A DNA stretch of 19,289 nucleotides, taken from NCBI GenBank assembly GCA_039029355.1, contig JBCCGI010000121.1, positions 1-19,289 of the forward strand, in the 5' to 3' direction. This DNA comes from JBCCGI01 sp039029355. GTDB lineage: Bacteria; Planctomycetota; UBA1135; GCA-002686595. Shown here piece by piece: positions 7,609 to 14,262 of this stretch. The notes beneath the pieces were generated by a model, which was not told the DNA's origin, searched no databases, and saw only the letters and a list, made by a program, of their open reading frames with translations. Each line of letters opens with the position of its first letter. Positions within the stretch are counted from its first letter, which is position 1. The translations under genes were made by a program, and so were the position numbers.

Positions 7609-9221
7609 TCCAGCAGCGTAAGAAGAAGATCGTCCTTTTCCTGCCGCACCGCGCCGACCCGACGCGAGGCGAGGCCTTCAGCGCAGACCTCCTGCCGCTG
7701 GAGCTGCTCCAGATCGCCAGCGGCCCCGTCGCCGACGGGCACGAGGTGGTGATGGTCGACGCGATGGTCGACCCCGACTACATCGAGAGGGTGCTCGAGG
7801 CCTGCGACGGCGCGCTGTGCTTCGCGAGCTCGTGCATCCTCGGCTACCAGGTCTACGACGGCTACGTCGTCGCGAAGGCGGTGCGCGAGCGCTACCCCGA
7901 CCTGCCGATCATCTGGGGTGGCTGGTTCCCCAGCGTCATCCCCGAGCTGTACCTCGATCACGGCATCGCCGACGCGGTCGGCATCGGCCAGGGCGAGCTC
8001 ACCTTCCGCGAGGTCGTGCAGGCGCTCGACTGCGGCGAGAACCTCGCGTCGGTGCCCGGCCTGGTCATCAAGCGCGGCGGCAAGATCATCCAGACCGACC
8101 ACCGCGAGGTCGTGGGCTTCGACAAGCTGGAGCGCGTCCCCTGGGAGCTGCTCGACTACGAGAAGTACGCCGAGCTCCAGGTCAAGCCGACCAAGCTGAA
8201 GGTGCGCCACCGCTTCCCGCTGCCGGGCAAGTGGACGCCGGACAACCCGCCGCGCGGCTTCAGCTACTTCTCTTCGTTCGGCTGCCCCGAGCCGTGCACC
8301 TTCTGCTGCTCGCCGCTGGTCACCGGCCGCCGCTGGAAGGCGGTCCAGGGCAAGCAGCTGGCCGAGGAGATCGCCGAGCTGCAGCAGCGCTTCAAGTTCG
8401 ACGTGCTGCGCTTCCAGGACGCCAACTTCGGCGTCGCCGAGAAGCGCACGAAGGAGTTCTGCCAGCACATGGTCGAGCTCGACGTGCCGATCCACTGGAA
8501 CGGCACGATCGAGATCGAAACGATCATGCGCTACAAGGAGGACACGCTCGATCTTCTGGAGGCCTCCAAGTGCCATCTCCTCTGGCTCGGCGCCGAAGCC
8601 GGCACCAAGGAGATGCAGGAGCACATCAAGAAGAAGATCAAGATCGATCACATCCCCCAAGCGATCGGCAAGCTCGCCAACCGGAACATCGTGCCGGGCA
8701 CCTTCTGGATCATCGGGTACCCGGGCGAGGATCGGAACTCGATGGCCGAGACGCTGCGCCAAGCGTCGGTCGTCAAGCACGCCTACCCGATCGCCGGCTC
8801 CGAGGTCTACCCCTTCCGCCCCATCCCGGGCACCGAGGACTTCGACCGCGCGATCAAGCTCGGCTACGAGCCGCCGAAGGACTTCGACGAGTGGGGCAAG
8901 TGCTTCGAGTACAAGTACAACGCGCAGAACACGCCGCTGCCCGAAGACATCCGCGAGACGTGGCGGCACTACAACAACACCGCCGCGATCTACGACATGC
9001 ACGTCACCGAGGGCCCGCTGTGGATGCGGAAGATGCTCTCGAAGATCGCCGGCTGGCGCCTGAAGAACGCGCAGTACACCTTCCCGATCGAGCAGAAGCT
9101 CTACGACGTCTACGTGCGCCTCACCGGCCAGCGTGACCCGGGTTCCGACGACTACAGCGAGGACTACCAGCAGCTCCAGCCCGAAACCCACGCCGAAAAG
9201 GCGGCGGTTTCGAGCCCATGA
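7605..9221 (+). CDS. B12-binding-domain radical SAM enzyme, copy 2
   Basis: A 538-residue paralogue of the preceding enzyme. The start is taken as GTG at 7605, inside a GTGA overlap with the upstream stop. This makes the N-terminus (MIQQRKKKIVLFLPHRADP) align with copy 1 residue for residue; the same frame is open far upstream, but only as a shadow. The cluster site is Cys227, Cys231 and Cys234 (FGCPEPCTFC). The whole length aligns with copy 1, roughly 60% identical by eye, with near-identical blocks around the cluster, FQDANFGVAEKR and WIIGYPGE. Differences concentrate in the linker before the cluster (PLPGKWTPDNPP versus DPPELHGKQ) and in an acidic tail (DPGSDDYSEDY) absent from copy 1. A related but distinct substrate or a second step on one substrate is likely (inference). 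Confidence 0.83.
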   Translation: MIQQRKKKIVLFLPHRADPTRGEAFSADLLPLELLQIASGPVADGHEVVMVDAMVDPDYIERVLEACDGALCFASSCILGYQVYDGYVVAKAVRERYPDLPIIWGGWFPSVIPELYLDHGIADAVGIGQGELTFREVVQALDCGENLASVPGLVIKRGGKIIQTDHREVVGFDKLERVPWELLDYEKYAELQVKPTKLKVRHRFPLPGKWTPDNPPRGFSYFSSFGCPEPCTFCCSPLVTGRRWKAVQGKQLAEEIAELQQRFKFDVLRFQDANFGVAEKRTKEFCQHMVELDVPIHWNGTIEIETIMRYKEDTLDLLEASKCHLLWLGAEAGTKEMQEHIKKKIKIDHIPQAIGKLANRNIVPGTFWIIGYPGEDRNSMAETLRQASVVKHAYPIAGSEVYPFRPIPGTEDFDRAIKLGYEPPKDFDEWGKCFEYKYNAQNTPLPEDIRETWRHYNNTAAIYDMHVTEGPLWMRKMLSKIAGWRLKNAQYTFPIEQKLYDVYVRLTGQRDPGSDDYSEDYQQLQPETHAEKAAVSSP

Positions 9222-9254
9222 TTTACGGGATCGGGCCGGATCCTGGCCTATCCT

Positions 9255-9417
9255 AGCAGTCCGTTGAAGAAGTCCCGGCCCTCAGGAGACCGCCCGAATC
9301 CGCCGTGGCGGCGTTGCACCTCCTCCGAGTATCGCAGCGGATACGCGTCGTCGGCGCGCCTTGCCACGACGAATTCGTACGGCCTCCTGAGGGCCGGGAC
9401 TTCTTCAACGAACTGCT
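9255..9417. repeat. 163-bp palindromic element with 34-bp inverted arms and three internal hairpins
   Basis: The left arm 9255-9288 is the reverse complement of 9384-9417 at 33 of 34 positions; the mismatch is C9261 against A9411. Past one further mismatch, another 3 bp pair (9290-9292 with 9380-9382). The 95-nt centre folds into three hairpins. These are CCGCC-GT-GGCGG (9300-9311), GTATC-GCAGCG-GATAC (9329-9344), and CGTCGT/GGC with GCC/ACGACG (9346-9371, one bulged C). The layout is a long outer stem closing a multibranch loop. The 34-bp arms could be terminal inverted repeats of a small non-autonomous (MITE-like) element, or the whole could be a REP/BIME-like or structured RNA unit. No target-site duplication is obvious. 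The right arm ends 10 bp before the next start codon. Confidence 0.7.
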
Positions 9418-9427
9418 TGTGGCGAAG

Positions 9428-10516
9428 ATGATCGCGCGCGCTTCGGCATTCGTTTTCGCCCTGCTGCTCGCCGGAGCGTGCCAGGCTCCCCCGCCGCCGG
9501 TCGCGGTGGACACGCCCTTCGGGCTGGTGCGCGCCGAGTCCGAGGACAAGGCCGAGGAGGTCGCCGAGATGCTCGCCGACCTCGCGCCGCGCCTGCGTGA
9601 GGAGCTGCCCGGGACCCTCGACCGCGAGATCGACGTCTGGGTCCAGAGCGTGCTCCGCAGCACGCGCCACGGCGAGCGCGCCAAGGGCGTGAAGGGCTTC
9701 ACGCTGCTGGCGGGCGAGTTCAAGGCCAAGCGCATCCACCTGCTGGAGGACGGCGAGCTCTCCTGGTACCTGGCCCACGAGCTGGTCCACGCCCTGGTCG
9801 ACAGGAGTTGGGCGCCGCTGCCCGGCATCCTCGAGGAGGGCCTCGGCGACGTCGTCGCCGAAGAGCTCAACCCCGAGCACGCGCAGCGCATCCGCGCCCA
9901 CCGGCTGTTCACCTCGAGCGGTTTCTTCGGCGGCGTGCTCTTCCGCCTCGCCTACCACCCGCCCGACGGCGAGCGCCGCAGCTGGGTCGAGACGCCGATG
10001 CGGCTCTCGGTGGTCGACGAGGTCGCCAAGGTCGACGTGGTGGAGCTCCTGTCGCTGTCGCGCTCCGAGCTGCGCGACCGCTGGAGCGAGCTGCCCGAGC
10101 CGTTCTACGGCCTGGCCTACATGATCGTGTCGCGCATCGTCGAGCGCCACGGCTTCGACGGCCTACACACGCTCTGCCTCGTCGCCGGCGAGGATGGGCA
10201 CGAGGTGATCCCCACCGAGCAGCTGATGGCCGCGGCCGAGCTCGACCCCGAGGCCTTTGAGCCCGGGCTCCTGTCCGAGATGTTCGGGCGGGCCGAGACG
10301 CGGCAACTGCTGATGATGCAGCCGGAGATGTTCGCCGAGACCGTCGCGTCGTTCTTCCGCGAGAACTACGACGAGCTGTCCACGCGCGAGCTGCTCTACC
10401 ACGTCAACCCGTGCCTCCGCAGCTCCGACGGCAGCCTGGTGCGCCTGCGCAGCATCTGGCCCGTGCGCCAGCGGATGATCGAGGAGTGGCGGGACGGTCA
10501 GCTGGCGGCGCGCTAG
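9428..10516 (+). CDS. Lipoprotein gluzincin-type metallopeptidase (HELVH)
   Basis: A 362-residue predicted lipoprotein. The ATG at 9428 begins MIARASAFVFALLLAGAC, a short basic start, hydrophobic core and lipobox with Cys18; the longer frame upstream only reads through the palindromic element. HELVH (His117, Glu118, His121) is the zinc-binding and catalytic motif. ILEEGLGD follows 15 residues later and supplies the third ligand (Glu136 or Glu137) in the peptidase-MA-like arrangement. The remainder is helical, without membrane segments. Expected activity is a zinc endopeptidase on the periplasmic face of a membrane; the substrate is unknown. It shares the fold layout of the 4515-5732 protein but keeps the active site. 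GGCGAAG before the ATG is at best a weak SD. A terminator follows about 100 nt downstream. Confidence 0.75.
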   Translation: MIARASAFVFALLLAGACQAPPPPVAVDTPFGLVRAESEDKAEEVAEMLADLAPRLREELPGTLDREIDVWVQSVLRSTRHGERAKGVKGFTLLAGEFKAKRIHLLEDGELSWYLAHELVHALVDRSWAPLPGILEEGLGDVVAEELNPEHAQRIRAHRLFTSSGFFGGVLFRLAYHPPDGERRSWVETPMRLSVVDEVAKVDVVELLSLSRSELRDRWSELPEPFYGLAYMIVSRIVERHGFDGLHTLCLVAGEDGHEVIPTEQLMAAAELDPEAFEPGLLSEMFGRAETRQLLMMQPEMFAETVASFFRENYDELSTRELLYHVNPCLRSSDGSLVRLRSIWPVRQRMIEEWRDGQLAAR

Positions 10517-10614
10517 CGAGCCACGGGACCGCGGTACGGCCCACCTCCCGACCTCCTGCCCCAGCCCGCCTCGCCCAAGGTCCGAAGCCCCAGGGGAGCC
10601 CGACAGGAGAGGCG

Positions 10615-10648
10615 ACCGCCCCCCACCGTCCGGCCGCGGGCGGTTTTT
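10615..10648 (+). terminator. Rho-independent terminator
   Basis: ACCGCCC (10615-10621) pairs perfectly with GGGCGGT (10638-10644) and is followed by T residues to 10648. It is the only classic stem plus T-tract in the window. It probably ends the metallopeptidase transcript. Confidence 0.6.
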
Positions 10649-10710
10649 CCGAAGATTCGGGTGGCGTCGCCGCGGCCGAGGCCCCATGGTCGAGTTCGAG
10701 TAGGGTTTCC

Positions 10711-10842
10711 GCGCAGGGCGCGGTGCCCTTTTTCCAAGGGCTGCCTCGGCAGCCAGCGGCGCGGCAGGTACGCCCCGGCAGGGGGCGATAGGCGCCGCCT
10801 CCCTCGTGACCGTCCCCCCCCACTGCCGATCCGGCGCGGTTC
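10711..10842 (+). promoter_or_regulatory. Hairpin-rich leader of the RNA helicase gene
   Basis: Several stems lie in series before the helicase start. AGGGC-GCGGT-GCCCT (10715-10729) is followed by T residues to 10733. GCCCTT-TTTCC-AAGGGC (10725-10741) shares bases with the first, so the two are mutually exclusive, as in an attenuator. Then come GGCTGCC/GGCAGCC (10739-10754) and CGCCCC-GGCAG-GGGGCG (10771-10787). Helicase genes such as csdA often have long structured leaders for cold or autogenous control; applying this here is inference. No known riboswitch is recognised. Confidence 0.4.
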
Positions 10843-12384
10843 TTGGCGCTCGCCCGCTCCCCATCGCGCGGCCGCGCTGTAAGCGAGACTCCTATCTCCC
10901 AGCAAGCGATCGCCGGCGCCCAAGCGTCCGGCTTCCAACGATTCCAGCTCCCTGAGGAGCTGCACCGCGCCCTGGTGGACTGCGGCTTTGACGAGCCGCG
11001 CCCCGTGCAGGCCAAAGCGATCCCGCCGGCCCAGGAGGGGCGCGACGTGCTCGGCCTGGCCCAGACCGGCACCGGTAAGACCGCGGCCTTTGCGCTGCCC
11101 GTTCTGCAGCGCCTGCTGAAGGGCGCGCGACGCGCTCCCAGGGCGCTCGTCATCACGCCCACGCGCGAGCTCGCGGCCCAGGTGCACGCCGAGTTCGAGC
11201 GGCTGGCGCAGTACACGCCGACCCGCGCCGCGGTGGTCTTCGGCGGGGTTCCGATCGGCCGCCAGGAGCGCGAGCTGCGGCGTCGCGCTCCCGAGGTGGT
11301 CGTGGCGTGCCCGGGCCGGCTCCTCGACCTGTTGTCGCGCGGCGCGCTGCGGCTCGACCACGTCGAGGTACTCGTGCTCGACGAGGCCGACCACATGTTC
11401 GACATGGGCTTCCTGCCCGACGTCCGGCGGATCCTGAGGGCGCTGCCGCAACGGCGCCAGAACCTGTTCTTCTCGGCGACGATGCCGCGCGAGGTGCGGC
11501 GCCTGGCCGACGGGATCCTGCACAAGCCGGCGGTGGTCGAGCTGGGCCACTCGCGCCCCGCCGAGACCATCGACCACTCGCTTTGCCGCCTGCGCGAGGA
11601 CCAGAAGTCGGACGCGCTGCAGCGGCTGCTGTCCGACCCGAGCTTCCGCTCCGCGGTCGTCTTCCTGCGCACCAAGCGGCGCGCGAAGCGGCTGGCCGAG
11701 CGGCTCGCCCGCGGCGGCCGCTCGGCCGTGGCTCTCCAGGGCAACATGTCCCAGGGCCAGCGCGAGCGCGCGCTGCAGGGCTTCCGCGACGGCCGCTTCA
11801 AGATCCTGGTGGCGACCGACATCGCCGCCCGCGGGCTCGACATCGCCGGCGTGTCGCACGTGATCAACTTCGACATGCCGGGCACGCCCGAGGCCTACAC
11901 GCACCGCATCGGCCGCACGGGCCGCTCGGGGCTGACGGGCAAGGCCTTCACGTTCGCGACGCCGGACGACGACGCCGCGGTGCGCGCGGTCGAGCGGCAC
12001 CTCGGCAAGCGCGTCCCCGTTCGCACCATCGATGGACGCAGTGTCGACCGGCGCAACATCGACGGGTCGGACGAAGCCCGCGAGCCACGCGGGTCGTCAC
12101 GCGGGAGGGGCCGGCGCTCCCGGACGAAGGGCGCCCAGGCCTCGCGAGGGTCGAGAGGCTCGAAGGGATCCAAGTCGTCGGCGGCGAGCCGGCCGGCCAA
12201 GGGCGCCAAGCGCTCGTCGACCAGCCCGCCGGCCAAGGGCGCCAAGGCATCGAAGGCCGCGGCGCCGGCCAAGAAGCCGAAGAGCTCGCGCCCGAAGCAG
12301 AGCGCCAAGCCGCAGCGCGGCCGCGAATCCGCGCGTCCGGCCAAGGCTCCCAGCGACGGCCCCCGCTTCGGGGAGGGCATCTAG
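10843..12384 (+). CDS. rhlE: RhlE-type DEAD-box ATP-dependent RNA helicase
   Basis: A 513-residue ATP-dependent RNA-unwinding enzyme of the cytoplasm. Motifs in order: Q-motif region with F31 and PRPVQAKAI, Walker A AQTGTGKT (73-80), PTREL (106-110), CPGR (156-159, usually TPGR), DEAD (180-183), SAT (211-213), ATDIAARGLDI (about 325-335) and HRIGRTGR (355-362). From about residue 400 comes a low-complexity tail rich in Lys, Arg, Ser, Ala and Pro with PAKGAK repeats, typical of nonspecific RNA binding. No ATG fits: TTG at 10843 is the only clear start codon ahead of the domain and lacks an SD, so the exact N-terminus is uncertain. It converges on pntB, with a strong hairpin between. Family assignment is firm; the RhlE subgroup is likely. 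Confidence 0.88.
   Translation: MALARSPSRGRAVSETPISQQAIAGAQASGFQRFQLPEELHRALVDCGFDEPRPVQAKAIPPAQEGRDVLGLAQTGTGKTAAFALPVLQRLLKGARRAPRALVITPTRELAAQVHAEFERLAQYTPTRAAVVFGGVPIGRQERELRRRAPEVVVACPGRLLDLLSRGALRLDHVEVLVLDEADHMFDMGFLPDVRRILRALPQRRQNLFFSATMPREVRRLADGILHKPAVVELGHSRPAETIDHSLCRLREDQKSDALQRLLSDPSFRSAVVFLRTKRRAKRLAERLARGGRSAVALQGNMSQGQRERALQGFRDGRFKILVATDIAARGLDIAGVSHVINFDMPGTPEAYTHRIGRTGRSGLTGKAFTFATPDDDAAVRAVERHLGKRVPVRTIDGRSVDRRNIDGSDEAREPRGSSRGRGRRSRTKGAQASRGSRGSKGSKSSAASRPAKGAKRSSTSPPAKGAKASKAAAPAKKPKSSRPKQSAKPQRGRESARPAKAPSDGPRFGEGI
12192..12246 (+). repeat. Two 19-bp direct repeats in the helicase tail
   Basis: The same 19 bases occur at 12192-12210 and 12228-12246, 36 bp apart. They encode the PAKGAK units of the basic tail. 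Slippage at such repeats can change tail length between strains. Confidence 0.7.
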
Positions 12385-12409
12385 GCCCGAGCCGTCACGA
12401 GCGGAAGAG

Positions 12410-12444
12410 GCGGGCGGGCGCGGGCTAGAGGCCCGCGCGCCCGC
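12410..12444. terminator. Bidirectional GC hairpin between convergent genes
   Basis: In the 68-nt gap between the helicase and pntB stops, GCGGGCGCGGGC (ending 12425) faces GCCCGCGCGCCCGC (12431-12444) across a TAGAG loop, with a 2-nt bulge. Its position between convergent stop codons suits a shared terminator, although a T-tract is lacking on both strands. Confidence 0.5.
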
Positions 12445-12452
12445 GCTACGCG

Positions 12453-13904
12453 CTAGAGCTCCTGCAGCTCGGTGACCAGGTCCTCGACCATCTTCTTCGC
12501 GTCGCCGAACAGCATCAGCGTGTTGTCGGCCTCGAAGAGCGGGTTCTTGATGCCCGCGTAGCCGGCCGACAGCGAGCGCTTGACCACCATCACCGTCTGC
12601 GCGTCCCAGACGTTGAGCACCGGCATGCCCGCGATGGGCGAGGTCGGGTCGTCGTTGGCGACCGGGTTGCAGACGTCGTTCGCGCCGAGCACGATCGCGA
12701 CGTCGGCGTTGCGGAACTCGGCGTTGATCTGGTCGAGGTCGAAGAGCTGCTCGTAGGGCACGTCGGCCTCGGCCAGCAGCACGTTCATGTGCCCCGGCAT
12801 GCGGCCCGCGACCGGGTGGATCGCGTAGCGCACTTCGACGCCCTTGCCCTCGAGGATCGAGGCCATCTCGCGGACCTTGTGCTGGGCCTGCGCGACCGCG
12901 AGGCCGTAGCCGGGCACGATGATGACCGAGCGCGCGGCGTCGAGGATCGGCGCGCACTCCTCGGCGCCCGAGGACTTGACGCCGGTGTAGCCCTCGTCCT
13001 TGCCGCCGCCGCCCTCTTCCTCGCCGAAGGTCGCGAACAGCACGTTGGGCAGCGAGCGGTTCATCGCCTTGCACATGATCTGCGTCAGGATCAGGCCCGA
13101 CGCTCCGACCAGCGAGCCGGCGATGATCAGCAGGTTGTTCTGCAGCACGAACCCGGTCGCCGCCGCCGCGAGCCCCGAGTAGGAGTTCAGCAGCGAGATC
13201 ACGACGGGCATGTCCGCGCCGCCGATCGGCATCACGAGCCCGATCCCGAGCACGAGCGCCGCGACCACCAGCAGGAGGTGCGCGGAGAGGACCGCCCCGG
13301 ACGACGACGCCATGAAGCCGGCCCAGACCACGAGCAGCACGCACACCGCCGCGGTCGCCAGGTTGACCGCCTGGGACCCGATCGGCCCGAAGCGGTTCTT
13401 CCAGATCTTGCCCGAGAGCTTCCCGAAGGCGATCAGGCTGCCCGACAGCGTCACCGAGCCGATAAGCACCGAGAGCCCGATGGCCACCGCCAGGTCCGCA
13501 CCGCCGAGGCCCGACAGCGAGCCGGCGGTCGCCCCCTCTTCCGAGAGGCGGCCCGAGAAGCGCGCGACCTCGGCCAACGCGACGAACGCCGACGCCGCGC
13601 CGCCGAGCCCGTTGAAGAGCGCGACGAGCTCGGGCATCGCCGTCATCTGCACGCGCGTCGCCAGCGCGAGACCGATGGCCGTGCCGACCGCGACGCCACC
13701 GATCAGCACAAACCAGCTGACGTCGGCGACGATGCCCAGCGTGATGATCACGGCCAGCGCCATCCCGAGCGCCGCGAAGGCGTTGCCCGAGCGGGCGGTC
13801 TTCACGCCCGACAGGCGCTTCAGGCCGAAGATGAAGCAGAGCGCAGCGGCCATGTAGACCACTTGCTCGACCGAGGAGGAGATCGCGAGGAGGCCGAGAG
13901 TCAT
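12453..13904 (-). CDS. pntB: NAD(P) transhydrogenase subunit beta
   Basis: The 483-residue beta subunit of proton-translocating transhydrogenase, an inner-membrane enzyme passing hydride between NADH and NADP+ with proton flow. The N-terminal two thirds hold about nine hydrophobic helices (for example VVYMAAALCFIFGLKRLSG, LLLVVAALVLGIGLVMPIGG). The C-terminal 175 residues form the NADP-binding domain dIII, with PGYGLAVAQAQHKV, GRMPGHMNVLLAEADVPY, GANDVCNPVAND and AGYAGIKNPLF. At the position of the E. coli helix histidine (His91, in ILHSF) this protein has LFNG (Asn98), as in the three-subunit type. The start is 4 nt after the pntAB stop. Last gene of a three-gene operon. Length and motifs are complete. 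Confidence 0.95.
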   Translation of the reverse strand: MTLGLLAISSSVEQVVYMAAALCFIFGLKRLSGVKTARSGNAFAALGMALAVIITLGIVADVSWFVLIGGVAVGTAIGLALATRVQMTAMPELVALFNGLGGAASAFVALAEVARFSGRLSEEGATAGSLSGLGGADLAVAIGLSVLIGSVTLSGSLIAFGKLSGKIWKNRFGPIGSQAVNLATAAVCVLLVVWAGFMASSSGAVLSAHLLLVVAALVLGIGLVMPIGGADMPVVISLLNSYSGLAAAATGFVLQNNLLIIAGSLVGASGLILTQIMCKAMNRSLPNVLFATFGEEEGGGGKDEGYTGVKSSGAEECAPILDAARSVIIVPGYGLAVAQAQHKVREMASILEGKGVEVRYAIHPVAGRMPGHMNVLLAEADVPYEQLFDLDQINAEFRNADVAIVLGANDVCNPVANDDPTSPIAGMPVLNVWDAQTVMVVKRSLSAGYAGIKNPLFEADNTLMLFGDAKKMVEDLVTELQEL

Positions 13905-13908
13905 CGAG

Positions 13909-14262
13909 TCAGCTCTTCTTCCCGCGCTGTCCGAACATCTTGAGCATGCGGTCGGTGACGAGGAACCCGCCGACGCAGTTCACGGTCGCCATCGTGATGG
14001 CGAGGAAGCCGAAGAACTGCCCGAGGCCGCCGTAGCCCGTCCCGGCGCAGTAGAGCGCGCCGACGATGGTGATGCCGCTGATCGCGTTCGCGCCCGACAT
14101 CAGCGGGGTGTGGATGGTCGGCGGGACCTTGGTGATCAGCTCAAAGCCGACGAAGACCGCCAGCAGCAGGATCCAGATCCCGATGATCAGGAACGGAAGC
14201 GGCTCTCCGCCGCCTTCCTGCGCCGCGGCCGCGACCGTGGGAATAGCGAACCCGGACATCAT
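13909..14262 (-). CDS. pntAB: NAD(P) transhydrogenase subunit alpha, part 2 (membrane)
   Basis: A 117-residue membrane subunit, the separate form of the alpha C-terminus found in Rhodospirillum- and Thermus-type enzymes. Three hydrophobic segments follow a short N-terminal extension: FLIIGIWILLLAVFVGF (24-40), a central SGITIVGALYCAG and FFGFLAITMATVNCVGGFLV. The conserved KVPPTIHTPLMSGANAISG loop is present. His51 there is a likely functional counterpart of the beta-subunit histidine missing in PntB (known for Thermus, inferred here). The start overlaps the pntAA stop by 4 nt, and two ATG codons stand in a row. Residues 1-20 (VAAAAQEGGGE) could be an extra exported tail, not a cleaved signal. 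Confidence 0.93.
   Translation of the reverse strand: MMSGFAIPTVAAAAQEGGGEPLPFLIIGIWILLLAVFVGFELITKVPPTIHTPLMSGANAISGITIVGALYCAGTGYGGLGQFFGFLAITMATVNCVGGFLVTDRMLKMFGQRGKKS

Noticed and set aside
7560..9191. 543-codon minus-strand frame opposite the second radical SAM gene
   Set aside because: Shadow composition (Val/Leu/Asp/Arg repeats), with no motifs; the sense frame has complete radical SAM motifs.
12150..12260. Short repeats as a CRISPR array
   Set aside because: There are only two 19-bp units, inside a coding tail with PAKGAK repeats, and no regular spacers.
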